A stretch of 64,000 nucleotides of DNA from Crocinitomicaceae bacterium (GCA_023262855.1 JALQYQ010000038.1:1-64000); one strand, 5' to 3'; shown: positions 24,501 through 33,736, counted from the first letter of the stretch. The notes: a model not told the origin generated them from the letters alone. Numbers and translations are program-made.

Positions 24501-26800
24501 CCTGAAGCATTCCCTCCAGCAGCGCCTAAAGTAGTTCCACCGCCGCCGCCGCCGCCGCCACCGGCACCAGCATCTTCTTGATCATCAATATCACCAGCAG
24601 AACCATTTCCGCCATTTCTACCTGCATTTCCAGTAGCGCCAGCAGTTCCATTAGCTCCTGAACCTGCAGCACCCGGCAAGATTTGGGTACGAACAATGTT
24701 GTAATTTGAACAGTTCGTCAAATGAAGACCATAGGTTGACATTCCTGTTCCTGCAGTACCAGCAGCTGTTGTAATTGTAATATCTTGTAAACGGAAGCCC
24801 GTTATACTATTTCCATAAAAAGCAACCAAACGTTGTGCATTCACTGCTCCTTGAGGATTCAATGCTGTTCTGTTGATTGTTGTTGCTCCAGCTTGACTTG
24901 TTTTTCTCCATGAATTTCCTGGATCAAATCCTCCTTCTAGTGTCACGAAACTTGATAAATTCAGTGGATTATCAATGTTGTAAGTACCAATCGCTAACTT
25001 AATGACCGTATTGTTACATGCAGCCATTGCCAATGCTTGTGTTAAAGTTGTTGGTGAGGCTTGTGTACCAGGATTTGCTGCTGATCCAGTTGGAGAAGCA
25101 TAAATGTTGATACAAGTTGCCGCAGCAGGAGGTGTTCCTACGATCAGCGTTGCTGTTGTTTCTGTTTGACAACCCGTTACTGGATTTGTAACTCGGAAGG
25201 TGTAGACATAACTTCCCGCAGCTGCTGGAACAGTAACAACAAGTGTTGAGTTTGTTCCAGAAACAGTCCCAGTACCTAAAGAAACCATTGAAGGGTCGAA
25301 CCATTGTAAGTTCATCCCTGTAGCGTCGGTTGTACCTGTCAACATAAAGTTCGCCCCGCCACATACAGTTGAAGATGATGGTGTTACTGTTGCAACAGGA
25401 TCATCTGCAATGCCAACTGTAACAGCATCAGTTGACGTGCAACCATCCGCATACGTTGCTAAAACCGTATAACTTGTCGTTGCTGTAGGTGTTGCATTCG
25501 TTCCCGCTGTTGCTGGTGAAGACAAACCAAGCGCTGGTGTCCACGCATACGAAACAATCGATGGCGAAGCACTTGTTGCTAATAAGGCCGTTGTATTACC
25601 AGCACAAATAGTAACATTTGGTCCTGCATTTACTGGCGCATTCGGATTTGCTGTAACGATTACTTCATAGACTTGCGAATTTTGACCAATCAATGGACAT
25701 GCATTGTCAGCAGCCGTAACGTTGATATAATAGGTTCCAATATCTGATGTTGTAGGTGTCCAACAGAAATTACCAGTAATTGAAGATCCAGATCCACTTT
25801 GTGTAAATGTAGAACCAGGAATTGTATTTGACGCAGTCATTGTAACTGATTGACCAGCATCAACATCTGAAGCGTTTAAGGTAAAACACACTGGTGTTCC
25901 CGCACACGTTGAAATACTAAAATCACCAGGTACATTGTTGATTCCACTTAAAGCAGGAACTGTATTCGTACATGCCACAATCGTGAATTGAATATCACGC
26001 ATTGTTGTTCCAATTAAGAGTCCACCTCGGTATTCTTCAACGCGTACAGCAACAACTGCCACTTGCGGAACATTTGGTGTAAATGTAATTTGACCAGTCG
26101 CTGAATTAATTGTAGCTGGAACCGTAAAAGGAGTTGCTCCACTGAAACCGCCATTGTACGTTGCGTTAGTACCAGGACCAACCATGGCATTCACCAAGGA
26201 ATACACCAATACGTCACCATCTGGATCTGTTGCTAATTGTTGATAATTAATTGTTTGTCCCACACAACCAAAGAGTTGCGGGTTACTTGAAAACGTTGGT
26301 GAACTGTTACACGGAGTGACCGTATTATTGAGTGTACTTTGAACATATGAATCACTTGTACTTGGCGATGCTAAATTGGTAATAGCGTCATTACGACAAC
26401 ACATGTCATACGATAGAATCCAATCAGCACAACCTGAAGGCAAGGTGATAATTCCAGTATAGACTAGTTTCTCAATACCAATACTTCCTGAGCCACCACA
26501 GGCGCTTGTTGCAGAAGGACAAAGGGGTGTTATGTCACTCGCTGATACCAAGGCTAAATTTGCAGAAGCATTGACCCCACAACTTGCTGAAGAATACGTA
26601 ATCGTTTCAGTTGAGGCAGCAGTAATACCATGACAATCGCGATAAATTGTAAGGGTCACACTGTATTGATTTGGGCCAACACATTGGTATGAAATTTCAG
26701 AACCTGCAACGTGCGAAGCTTTGGAATACCCTATAAACAATGCGATAAATGAAAATACCAAGAAGAATCTTCTCAGAGAAAGGAGTGTAATCGTTTTCAT
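21590..26800 (-). CDS. Giant T9SS-secreted protein with glycine-rich block
   Basis: A 1736-residue secreted protein. After a signal peptide (ending about residue 28, SKA) come cysteine-containing adhesin-like repeats (SEISYQCVGPNQYSVTLTIY; a DPDGDVLVYSL cadherin/Ig-like strand) and Ig/PKD-like domains to about residue 570. Next is a right-handed parallel beta-helix-like part (about 575-700). A block from about 705 to 1035 is dominated by Gly-Gly-Ala/Asn runs. More PKD-like domains follow, and a T9SS type A sorting domain (YPNPTNALLNISF ... GNYLLKVSTG) takes the last 80 residues. Likely exported through the outer membrane and attached or released. The glycine block may form an extended or polyproline-II-type bundle. 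Probably an adhesin or matrix protein; the exact role is unknown. Confidence 0.85.
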   Translation of the reverse strand: MKTITLLSLRRFFLVFSFIALFIGYSKASHVAGSEISYQCVGPNQYSVTLTIYRDCHGITAASTETITYSSASCGVNASANLALVSASDITPLCPSATSACGGSGSIGIEKLVYTGIITLPSGCADWILSYDMCCRNDAITNLASPSTSDSYVQSTLNNTVTPCNSSPTFSSNPQLFGCVGQTINYQQLATDPDGDVLVYSLVNAMVGPGTNATYNGGFSGATPFTVPATINSATGQITFTPNVPQVAVVAVRVEEYRGGLLIGTTMRDIQFTIVACTNTVPALSGINNVPGDFSISTCAGTPVCFTLNASDVDAGQSVTMTASNTIPGSTFTQSGSGSSITGNFCWTPTTSDIGTYYINVTAADNACPLIGQNSQVYEVIVTANPNAPVNAGPNVTICAGNTTALLATSASPSIVSYAWTPALGLSSPATAGTNATPTATTSYTVLATYADGCTSTDAVTVGIADDPVATVTPSSSTVCGGANFMLTGTTDATGMNLQWFDPSMVSLGTGTVSGTNSTLVVTVPAAAGSYVYTFRVTNPVTGCQTETTATLIVGTPPAAATCINIYASPTGSAANPGTQASPTTLTQALAMAACNNTVIKLAIGTYNIDNPLNLSSFVTLEGGFDPGNSWRKTSQAGATTINRTALNPQGAVNAQRLVAFYGNSITGFRLQDITITTAAGTAGTGMSTYGLHLTNCSNYNIVRTQILPGAAGSGANGTAGATGNAGRNGGNGSAGDIDDQEDAGAGGGGGGGGGTTLGAAGGNASGNFNSANNCSQTGGVGGAGGATAGNGGNGANDANGCGCCANGTTGVAGAASTSAQSGGGGGGGGAGGEENGFGGAGGAGGGVVSGSTTTGGTGGAEGVDGANGGAGLGGTAGTVGAAGPAGTHVGGFWVPGTAGANGAAGGGGRGGKGGGGGGGQGCTFCVDGSGSGGGGGGGGGQGGFGGTGGRGGGSSIGVYLVTNGAGGNVIQSRAIAGAAGAGGTGGNGGNGGAGGTGGLGSPYGGSEVGGGGNGGNGGAGGAGGAGGAGQPGVSTSIHLASGTALATSDAAFNLPGQPIILASNVNCTNTNVTFTTAASSAWDYDLSTNNATPATATNASGTTQYSAVARYSVSAAGNNYTGFHNIAFDGSTSADIVTNAPLISPNTYQVCQGDFATFSSLYAANAYSWNFGGAIVNPGSVPALTAQFNTPGFFTITMNMTTDCCGTSPNDVISLYVVPNPTATGSGAVAICNGSSTTLTLTGLAAGDAVSWSPTTDISATTANTITVNPSVTTTYIATVTGSVTNGGTTVYGCPITINFPVTVNAIPTMTMSSGNVICNNDGQATATMTSPGLYNFVWSNGATTVNSTTSTINSLPIGNYSVTATNTATGCPVSGTVMVNPGLTGPYVYLQSNTSTCTGLPNGSVTVNTNTGTPTFNYLWNGVTSATTLGSLTQTNLLPGSYTVNVTDNNGCISALTVVVPELELPDYQISNNGPTCMGDDAIFYVTGTDGAILTYDLGAGSSTVMLEEDTQNIIIPAAMTNQTINLTSLNGNCVVPLSASDLIVVDNCALPIELVSFNGYCLGREKQFTWVTASENNNDYFTLEESEDGTNFTAIQTIDGAGNSTSTLNYKSNPVQGNSNGQYYRLRQTDLNGETSYSATMHLDCNNLNPATLAVYPNPTNALLNISFNKEVSGLVNIELFDLLGKQVYFNDYQKEAGQDITIDLESFTRGNYLLKVSTGEMNYPMVKVMVTR

Positions 26801-27000
26801 GTGGTTTCTAATAATTGGGTGCTAAAATAAACCAAATTAATGAGTTACCACATAAAGTATGTTAAGATGTTTTGAACAATATAATTGAACAATTTTGCCA
26901 AACATGATTATTTTTTCATTGTGTTTTGGACTGGAGGAGTAATCCTATGTATAAAATATTCTTTAATAGATTCCTGCGCTTAAAATTTGCATTTAAACTA

Positions 27001-27041
27001 TGTAGCGAGAGAGTCCGTCGGCTGACGGATATGAATCCTGC
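27001..27041 (-). pseudogene. tRNA-Met fragment interrupted by a hairpin
   Basis: Two segments are identical to the intact tRNA 130 bp away: TGTAGCGAGAGAG (27001-27013, equal to 27131-27143) and TATGAATCCTGC (27030-27041, equal to 27169-27180). The DNA between them, which should encode the T arm and variable loop, is replaced by a perfect hairpin TCCGTC-GGCT-GACGGA. The remainder of the tRNA is absent. It is a partial duplication or a scar of integration at the tRNA gene. Confidence 0.6.
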
Positions 27042-27067
27042 AAATCTTTTTGAATCGAACCGTAATG

Positions 27068-27087
27068 ACAGGTCGCGACCTGTCACT
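27068..27087. repeat. Perfect 20-bp palindrome
   Basis: TGACAGGTCGCGACCTGTCA is a perfect palindrome followed by CTACAAA, the same trailer seen after the GGGACGCGAT palindrome at 2461. REP-like. The 332-bp interval 26801-27132 otherwise holds the tRNA fragment and a terminator. Confidence 0.8.
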
Positions 27088-27100
27088 ACAAAGCATAAAA

Positions 27101-27126
27101 AAAGCCCAGTCTTTCAACTGGGCTTT
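27101..27126 (-). terminator. Rho-independent terminator of tRNA-Met
   Basis: Ten-bp stem AAAGCCCAGT / ACTGGGCTTT with a 6-nt loop. On the minus strand it is followed by a run of seven T. It starts 7 bp after the tRNA 3' end. Confidence 0.85.
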
Positions 27127-27132
27127 CACTTG

Positions 27133-27206
27133 TAGCGAGAGAGAGATTTGAACTCTCGACCTCAGGGTTATGAATCCTGCGCTCTAACCAACTGAGCTAC
27201 CTCGCC
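27133..27206 (-). tRNA. tRNA-Met (CAT anticodon)
   Basis: A 74-nt cloverleaf on the minus strand, starting GGCGAGGTAGCTCAGTTGG and ending TCTCGCTA with discriminator A; CCA is not encoded. The anticodon loop reads TTCATAA, anticodon CAT, with an imperfect top pair in the stem. The T-arm sequence is GAGAG-TTCAAAT-CTCTC. Probably elongator Met; a lysidine-modified Ile tRNA with CAT cannot be fully excluded by eye. Confidence 0.93.
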
Positions 27207-27315
27207 ATTACATTGGTTTTGCGGGTGCAAATATAACAGTTTTTTTTTCTTTATCAATTTTTCTCAACAGAAACTTTTACCTTTTCTGCTAATTCTTTGA
27301 AAAACAATGCTCCAA

Positions 27316-30300
27316 CTACTCGTGAATGAGGCGAATTGTGTGCGCTTCCTCACCTATTTGAACCTTTAACACATAGACACCGCGCGCTAAGCTCGTTGGA
27401 ACTTCAACCAAAACAGCTTGATCTTGCTGCTCGGTGTGCGTCGGAATCCGTTTTCCGTTCAAATCTACTAATTCCAGGACTGTGTTCGCTGCGACATTCG
27501 AAGCGCCAGAACACTTGACCTTAAACGAAGCACCAAAGGGCGAGGGATAAACCAAAATCGATGAACCTGTTCCCTCTTCTATTCCTGCATTTCCAACATT
27601 GATGGTGAAAAACGTTGTATCATTCGAACAACCAGCTGAAAGCGCAATCAAACTGACGGTATAGCTTCCTGCAGTGGTGTATTGGTGCCACGGATTGACG
27701 TCGGTTGAACTTTCTCCGTCGCCAAAATTCCATTGGTAAATCGTTGCATTTTGACTAGCATTCGCAAACAATACCACGGCGTTCGGTAAACTGAGATTGG
27801 TGGCATCTGGGGTCGCAGAGGCGATTGGTCCCGGAAGCACCACCACATTGATTGTTTGTGTCGTCGAATTGTTTCCTGCGGAATTTATTGCGAGCAAGGT
27901 TACCTGGCACGATCCAGTCGCTGTTGGAACGAAATACGGATGTTGGGCACTTGGATCACTAAACGTTCCGTTGCTTGCCGTCCACACATACGAACTCGCA
28001 TCTTGTGAGGTATTGATGATCTGCATTGAATCGCCCGCGCAAAGGGTAAAATCAGCAAGCGTAAAACTAGCAAGCGGTGGAACAGTTGCAGCTTGTAAGA
28101 GCTGACCATTCGACGTTGAAACACTCGTTAATCCTGCGCCATTTGTGGTTCGAACGGTGATGTAATAGGTTTGTCCAAGTGTCAATGACAAGCCATTAAT
28201 GGTTCCAAAGGTCTGTGTTCCCATTGCTGTAAACGGTACAATGTTCTGCGCTCCACTGCTCGTTCCAACGGCCATTTCGTAGGAAACAATTCCTGAATGT
28301 GGATCTGAACTCGTCGTCCAATTCGCGCTGATTTCTGTTTGTGTGACAAATTGTGCCACATCAGTTGCTAATCCATCATTGACGTTCACTGGAGCTGGAC
28401 TTGTCCAATCGATGTTATTCAAGAGCGTTGAAACTGCAGAAAAATTGTTGGCATTGTCCACGACAAGTGAAAGGAGTTCTGCACTCGGCGTCAACGGATT
28501 TTGGTTTTGATAGCGCACCATGGAAGCCGAAGAACCAATTGTTATCGTTTGACTATTGCTGCGTTCCACGTAGGTTCGAACATCATCTACCTTGAATGTT
28601 GCATTTCCACTGCGGAATGAAAGCGAATTCCCAGTAGTTAGCGGACTTGGATCTGTCCAACTCGACACAAGCTCATCATCTACAAAAGCTTGAACAAGTC
28701 CTGTTGTAGGCGAATACAACACCTTAAAATCGTATTCCACATTCGGATCAATTACTACGTCATCGTTGGTTTGCAGCACTAAATTATCATTTGTTGAACG
28801 GTAGATTTGACATTTATCCGTATCAACGCGCCAATATACCAAGTACGAATTACCACGATTCGGTAAAGAAGCATCGCTGCAGTAGAAATGGATCCCAGCG
28901 CGACGATTGGTTCCTGTTCCACCCAAGGTTCCTTTGAAGTGATAAACGACGGTCGCCGATTGCGTTAAAGTCGCGTTACACGCTGAATTGCTTTCCGTTT
29001 CTGAGGATTGTAGCACAGCACCATTCGACAGCGTCCACGCTCCTAGTCCAGTTGTCCACTGATTGGCTAAACTACTTGAAAAATCCTCGTATAAATAGCC
29101 CAAATTTCGATTTCCAGAACGTTGAATTCCATCATCATCCGTGACCAAACTAAAAGCTTTTTGCACCGCGTTGTTGTCGGCATCTGCATAATTGGCTGTG
29201 TATGCTGTCGTTTGCCAAGTTCCCGCTACATTGATCGAAGATGTAGGTGCCACATCGTCTTGGTTGCAGGTATACGTTGCTAGAAATCCTGGTTTTACCG
29301 TTGAAATATCGGATGTAAAGCGGAAGGTAACAGCTCCTGTTGAGGTGGAAAAAGTTCCCGGTGAAACGGTTCCTGTAAACGGACTTCCCGGAATTTGCGC
29401 TGCAGCGGTTGAATTTCCATCGAAGATGTACAAATAATCGTAATTGGTTTCCACGTCGAAACTCGAAAACGAAACATCTAGGGAAGTCGCATTTGGTGGC
29501 GCAATTGTCCACGTGTAATCCTCGTTGTTGTAATAGTTTTTACTCGCTCCACCGAAGTCGTGAATGGTTCCCGAGCAAGGATCTTGGTAGCAATCTGTCA
29601 GTTTGTCGTTGATTGCATTCCAGAATTCGGCATAACCGTCGTCGTATCCCAAGGCCCAAATGCCAATTCCACCAATTCCTGTATTCAATACATGTTGCAA
29701 ACGTTCACGAAAAGCCGTTTCTTCTGTAATAAAACATTGTTTCGGTGTCGCGCCATTCATGAACAAATACATGTCAGATTGACTATCGTTTTCATACGTA
29801 TGATTTGCTGTGGAATAAAAACCTGTTGAATTGTTTCGAACATAATTGTAAGTCCGAGAAACGCCCGTAGCCGTTACACCAGAAGGAACGGACAACGTTG
29901 ATGTTGACCATTCGCGACCGTAATACGGCAAGCCTAAAATCAACTTGCTTTTTAAACAGCCTGCTTCTAAATAATCGGTAATTGAACGCGAAAGTGTGTA
30001 ATTGTAACTTGTTCCGAATTGGTAGAGCGGATCGTTGGGTCCAGCAGTTGAACTTCCCGAATAATAGTAATCATAGCCCATGATGATGTAATAATCCACT
30101 TCTGGTTCCATGATTGAAAAATTGAAAACCGAATTCCAATCCACTGAATACAAAACAGTACTTACTTCTGAACCGGGAATTGCGGCGTGCATTTGATTGG
30201 CAAGATCCACCATGAAATTGGCAAAATTCGTTGCTTGAGAAGCTGGCAATCCTTCAAAATCAATGTTAACGCCGTGTGCACCACGAGCGCTGATGGTGGA

Positions 30301-30759
30301 AATTAAATTGGAAATCAAGGTTTGTTTGGCTGTAGTATTGGTAAGAAAACTCGCATGATTGGCGAAAAGTGTTACACACAACGTTACTTTGGTATTTCCC
30401 GAAGCCAAGGCAGCCGTTACCGCCGCGGAAGTAGAAAAACCGTGTGAAGAAACAGCTGTTCCGTCCAAGTAATTCACTTCGTAACTAAAAAACGAAAGGT
30501 GACTCAATAAATTCCAATCGTAGTTTTGGTAAACATTTCCCACCCAATACGGATGCCAACCGTAGACCATTTTGTTCAAATTACACGTTCCAACTTTTTC
30601 AGTCACAGTGCTTGAATCAAAGGGTAAACTTTCGTAATAATCCGCAGTTGCATTTCCAAGCGAATTGTAATAGTCTAAATCCGTTTGATGAACACTTTGA
30701 GATAAAGCAATATGGGATAAGAAGCAAAACGCCAAGGTAGCACAAGAAAATGGTTTCAT
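27316..30759 (-). CDS. GH18 chitinase-like T9SS-secreted enzyme
   Basis: A 1147-residue secreted hydrolase. After the signal peptide (about 1-20), a GH18 barrel spans roughly residues 60-395. It has the catalytic stretch HGVNIDFEGL near 160-168 (DxxDxDxE-type, with the general-acid Glu) and the substrate-binding YIIMGYDYYY. GVTLCVTLFA-like and GIGGIGIWALGYDDG strands are typical of spore-lytic or chitinase GH18. A CUB-like domain follows (TIHDFGGASKNYYNNEDYTW, about 400-500), then a LamG/concanavalin-like region, Fn3-like and PKD domains, and a T9SS sorting domain (VYPSPFGASFKV). It probably attacks chitin or peptidoglycan-like beta-1,4-GlcNAc polymers outside the cell. Confidence 0.9.
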   Translation of the reverse strand: MKPFSCATLAFCFLSHIALSQSVHQTDLDYYNSLGNATADYYESLPFDSSTVTEKVGTCNLNKMVYGWHPYWVGNVYQNYDWNLLSHLSFFSYEVNYLDGTAVSSHGFSTSAAVTAALASGNTKVTLCVTLFANHASFLTNTTAKQTLISNLISTISARGAHGVNIDFEGLPASQATNFANFMVDLANQMHAAIPGSEVSTVLYSVDWNSVFNFSIMEPEVDYYIIMGYDYYYSGSSTAGPNDPLYQFGTSYNYTLSRSITDYLEAGCLKSKLILGLPYYGREWSTSTLSVPSGVTATGVSRTYNYVRNNSTGFYSTANHTYENDSQSDMYLFMNGATPKQCFITEETAFRERLQHVLNTGIGGIGIWALGYDDGYAEFWNAINDKLTDCYQDPCSGTIHDFGGASKNYYNNEDYTWTIAPPNATSLDVSFSSFDVETNYDYLYIFDGNSTAAAQIPGSPFTGTVSPGTFSTSTGAVTFRFTSDISTVKPGFLATYTCNQDDVAPTSSINVAGTWQTTAYTANYADADNNAVQKAFSLVTDDDGIQRSGNRNLGYLYEDFSSSLANQWTTGLGAWTLSNGAVLQSSETESNSACNATLTQSATVVYHFKGTLGGTGTNRRAGIHFYCSDASLPNRGNSYLVYWRVDTDKCQIYRSTNDNLVLQTNDDVVIDPNVEYDFKVLYSPTTGLVQAFVDDELVSSWTDPSPLTTGNSLSFRSGNATFKVDDVRTYVERSNSQTITIGSSASMVRYQNQNPLTPSAELLSLVVDNANNFSAVSTLLNNIDWTSPAPVNVNDGLATDVAQFVTQTEISANWTTSSDPHSGIVSYEMAVGTSSGAQNIVPFTAMGTQTFGTINGLSLTLGQTYYITVRTTNGAGLTSVSTSNGQLLQAATVPPLASFTLADFTLCAGDSMQIINTSQDASSYVWTASNGTFSDPSAQHPYFVPTATGSCQVTLLAINSAGNNSTTQTINVVVLPGPIASATPDATNLSLPNAVVLFANASQNATIYQWNFGDGESSTDVNPWHQYTTAGSYTVSLIALSAGCSNDTTFFTINVGNAGIEEGTGSSILVYPSPFGASFKVKCSGASNVAANTVLELVDLNGKRIPTHTEQQDQAVLVEVPTSLARGVYVLKVQIGEEAHTIRLIHE

Positions 30760-30887
30760 GAAGTCGATTAATAGACCACAAACCTACCATTTTTTTAAGA
30801 AGAATGCAAAGACAGTTGACTAGCTTTTCACTAGAAACCAAGAGATTACGTGCTAAAACGTTTTACTCGCATGCAAAAAAGACAGGC

Positions 30888-31637
30888 TTACGAACGATCC
30901 GCCTCAAACAACAACTTTGTATTGTGTTTCAATGTGCGAAGAATCAATGAAATTGCTAAACCAATTCCCAAAACGATTCCGTAAGAAACTTTGTAATGCG
31001 GCTCCCCTGTTGTGAACCAATCACGCAAAAAGGCTACGAAAACGAATCCGATAATTGTTGCTGTTACACCCGAATATTCTCTTCTCAAAATGGTTTTCAT
31101 TGAGAAAGGAATTTCCGTTTTGATGTGATTTTTCATGCTTGGCCAAAATGCTGGCACTTTCATTGACCAATCCACGTAATCTTGTCCAAATTTACGCTCC
31201 AAGAAACGCTCTTCAGCAAACATGATGCGTTCGTAGTACAACCAGAACATAAATGAAACCACTAAAACGAACCAAATGTTGTAAGTAAACATGACAATTC
31301 CAATCCACATGAAGTAATTTCCTAAATACAATGGATGGCGAACCGTTGAATAGATTCCTTTGGTATTCAGCGCATCAGCTACTTGTTCTTTCGTATTTCT
31401 ACCCGATGTATGTTTGTTACTTGTACCGATCGCAATCGCTCTAATTACCTGACCTGCAAAGGAAAAAACTGCACAAGTTATCAACAGAATCATATCCAAT
31501 TGTTCATTCTTATCAAAACATTGATAATCAGTAAAATAAATTGCAGGAACCGACATTAAAAACAAAATTACCGGTATTTGTCCGCGGTATTTGAACAGGA
31601 TATTCCCGTTTTTTTCAAATGAGTGTACTAAAGCCAT
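30888..31637 (-). CDS. Isoprenylcysteine methyltransferase-family membrane protein
   Basis: A 249-residue integral membrane protein with about six hydrophobic segments. The signature is GIYSTVRHPLYLGNYFMWIG (residues about 100-119) followed by ERIMFAEERFLERKFGQDYV, the His-Pro and Glu-Glu-x3-Glu features of the ICMT/PEMT superfamily, which binds SAM at the membrane. The substrate in Bacteroidota is unknown; lipid or lipopeptide methylation is likely. Divergently transcribed from the START-like gene, with a 62-bp shared promoter region. Confidence 0.8.
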   Translation of the reverse strand: MALVHSFEKNGNILFKYRGQIPVILFLMSVPAIYFTDYQCFDKNEQLDMILLITCAVFSFAGQVIRAIAIGTSNKHTSGRNTKEQVADALNTKGIYSTVRHPLYLGNYFMWIGIVMFTYNIWFVLVVSFMFWLYYERIMFAEERFLERKFGQDYVDWSMKVPAFWPSMKNHIKTEIPFSMKTILRREYSGVTATIIGFVFVAFLRDWFTTGEPHYKVSYGIVLGIGLAISLILRTLKHNTKLLFEADRS

Positions 31638-31699
31638 TGAAAAGAATTGTGTAAATTGCGCATTAAAGGTGCGAAGTTAATACAAATTTGACGACTACT

Positions 31700-32089
31700 A
31701 TGACTGATAAAGTAAAATATGAATTAGAATACCTTCTTAAAACATCTCCCAAGGTGCTAGAAAGTATGTTATGTACACCGAGTGGCTTGAGCGAATGGTT
31801 TGCTGACGATGTGAATATTAAGGATGATATTTTTACATTTTTCTGGGATGGTAGCGAGGAAAAAGCGCGCTTATTATCGAAAAAAGCTGGCACAAAAGCG
31901 AAATTTAAGTGGTTGGACGACGAAGAAGAAGACAACGAGTATTTCTTTGAAATGAGTTTTGAAGTTGATCCAATGACAAAAACCGTTGTCATGCGTGTTA
32001 CTGATTTCGCAGAAGAAGATGAAATTGAAGAATCGCAAATGCTTTGGGAGCAACAAGTCGGCGAATTAAAACGCGTGTTGGGCGCATAA
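31700..32089 (+). CDS. START-like domain protein
   Basis: A 129-residue protein read from the ATG at 31700; the TTG at 31688 is less likely. The SRPBCC/START-like fold is recognisable from SGLSEWFADDVNIKDD, FTFFWDGSEEKARL and the final amphipathic helix ending LKRVLGA. This AHSA1-like family is well conserved in Bacteroidota and often sits near envelope genes. It has many acidic residues and no signal peptide, so it is cytosolic. A ligand-binding or chaperone-like role is inferred; there is no experimental handle in the sequence. Confidence 0.8.
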   Translation: MTDKVKYELEYLLKTSPKVLESMLCTPSGLSEWFADDVNIKDDIFTFFWDGSEEKARLLSKKAGTKAKFKWLDDEEEDNEYFFEMSFEVDPMTKTVVMRVTDFAEEDEIEESQMLWEQQVGELKRVLGA

Positions 32090-32197
32090 TTCCTCTTTTC
32101 AATGCAGTTCATCTGCAAATTATTTTCAACTCTCGCGCATAAAACAGCTCGATTCAGCGTTAAAACGCTAAATTTGTAAGCATCTAAGTTAAATCCA

Positions 32198-33652
32198 TTG
32201 AAACGTCTATACGTTTTTAGTATTCGATCCTTTGTAGGGCCATTCTTTGTGACCCTCGCCATTTCCATGTTCATTTTGATCATGCAATTTTTGTGGAAAT
32301 ACATCGATGACTTGATGGGAAAAGGACTTGATTCTTTCGTTATTCTTGAATTGCTTTTTTACGTTTCAGCGAGTTTAATTCCTTTGGCATTGCCGCTTGC
32401 CATTCTTTTATCGTCGATTATGACTTTCGGAAATTTGGCCGAAAACAACGAATTGACCGCCTTAAAATCGAGTGGCTTATCGCTTTACCGCATCATGCGT
32501 CCATTGACGTTTGTGGTCATCGGAATTGCTTGTTTCACCTTCTACTTTGCGAATTATGTCATTCCTGTGGCGAACCTCAAATGGCATTCCTTGATTTACG
32601 ACATTCAAAATACGAAAATATCTGCTTTGTTGACACCGGGCGTTTACAGCAAGGAATTGGATGGCTATGCGATTAAAGTGGAAGAAGGAACAGACGATGC
32701 CTTCAAAGGGATTTTAATTCACGACCATACGGATCCGAAGGAAATCAAAACAATTCGTGCCAACGACGGAAAAATTTACAAATCAGAAAACGGTAAATAT
32801 TTGTTTTTTGAATTGAACGAAGGTTATGTGACGGAAGAATTAGCGCCGCAATCCCCTACTTTCTTGCCGAATGGTGAATTACATCGCAGTAAAAACAACA
32901 ATCGTCCTTCTCGCCGATCTAATTTTGAAAAAGCAACGTATAAGATTGATTTATCGGGATTTTCCTTGAAACGTTCACAAGACGAATTATTTGCAGATAA
33001 GCATGAAATGTTGAATGTGTTTCAAATTTACCACGCCATTGATTCCGTAAAAACTAACGGTCGAACAATCGTATTGAACTTCCTACAAAGTTTAAAAAAT
33101 GACCACGCCTATTTCCAGGCACATCTTTACAAACCCATTGAAGGTGCGAACGTTTCGGGAATTGCAGAAATGGATTCCATAATTCCACAAACCATTCAAT
33201 TCGAACAATTAAGTGCAGCAGACAAGATGAATGCAATTAGTCTTGCACAATCGAAATTGAGAAGAAAGAATCAAAATTTAGACGGCCAAAAGGCTTACAT
33301 CGAAAGCATCGACACCGATATGAACGGCTACTGGATTGAGTTTCACCGAAAATTTGCCTTGACCTATGCGATTGTTGTCTTGTTTTTCATTGGCGCTCCT
33401 TTGGGTGCCATTGTTCGCAAAGGCGGATTCGGCGCACCGGTGGTCATTGCAGCTTTGTTGTTCATGATTTATTTCGTATTGATCTCAGTTGGTGATAGTT
33501 TGGCCGCTTCGCAAGTCGTTTCGCCCTTCCTGGGAATGTGGTTTGCTTCATTTGTGCTCACGCCAATTGCCTACATTTTGATGCGCGCCGCTGCAAATGA
33601 TGCGCCTGTGTTTGACAAAGATGAATGGAAAAGATTTTTTAAACGTAAATAA
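32198..33652 (+). CDS. LptF/LptG family permease
   Basis: A 484-residue YjgP/YjgQ-family protein. Three N-terminal transmembrane helices (residues about 12-110; RSFVGPFFVTLAISMFIL then IPLALPLAILLSSIMTFGNL) precede a periplasmic beta-jellyroll-like domain, and three helices close the protein (about 385-470). These proteins pair with an LptB ATPase to extract lipopolysaccharide from the inner membrane. Whether this is the F or G paralogue is not decided. The start is TTG at 32198; no ATG is available that keeps the first helix. TAAATTTG at 32169-32176 resembles the Bacteroidota -7 element. Confidence 0.93.
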   Translation: MKRLYVFSIRSFVGPFFVTLAISMFILIMQFLWKYIDDLMGKGLDSFVILELLFYVSASLIPLALPLAILLSSIMTFGNLAENNELTALKSSGLSLYRIMRPLTFVVIGIACFTFYFANYVIPVANLKWHSLIYDIQNTKISALLTPGVYSKELDGYAIKVEEGTDDAFKGILIHDHTDPKEIKTIRANDGKIYKSENGKYLFFELNEGYVTEELAPQSPTFLPNGELHRSKNNNRPSRRSNFEKATYKIDLSGFSLKRSQDELFADKHEMLNVFQIYHAIDSVKTNGRTIVLNFLQSLKNDHAYFQAHLYKPIEGANVSGIAEMDSIIPQTIQFEQLSAADKMNAISLAQSKLRRKNQNLDGQKAYIESIDTDMNGYWIEFHRKFALTYAIVVLFFIGAPLGAIVRKGGFGAPVVIAALLFMIYFVLISVGDSLAASQVVSPFLGMWFASFVLTPIAYILMRAAANDAPVFDKDEWKRFFKRK

Positions 33653-33736
33653 TTAAGCAAGACTTTCTGCGTTCTATTCATCGAAAATTTGAATAAAATG
33701 CTACTTTTACGCAACAATTAGAAGACGAAAACACGT

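Noticed and set aside
23656..24510. Several His-, Leu- or Pro-rich frames on both strands
   Set aside because: Alternate-frame and antisense readings of the Gly-rich codons of the T9SS protein gene.
27133..27206. tRNA-Ile2 with lysidine anticodon
   Set aside because: Not excluded, but the acceptor start (GGCGAGG) and general sequence look like elongator tRNA-Met of this phylum; the anticodon is CAT either way.
31663..32304. 213-codon minus-strand frame
   Set aside because: Antisense to the START-like gene and the start of the Lpt permease gene; Ser/Phe-rich shadow composition.
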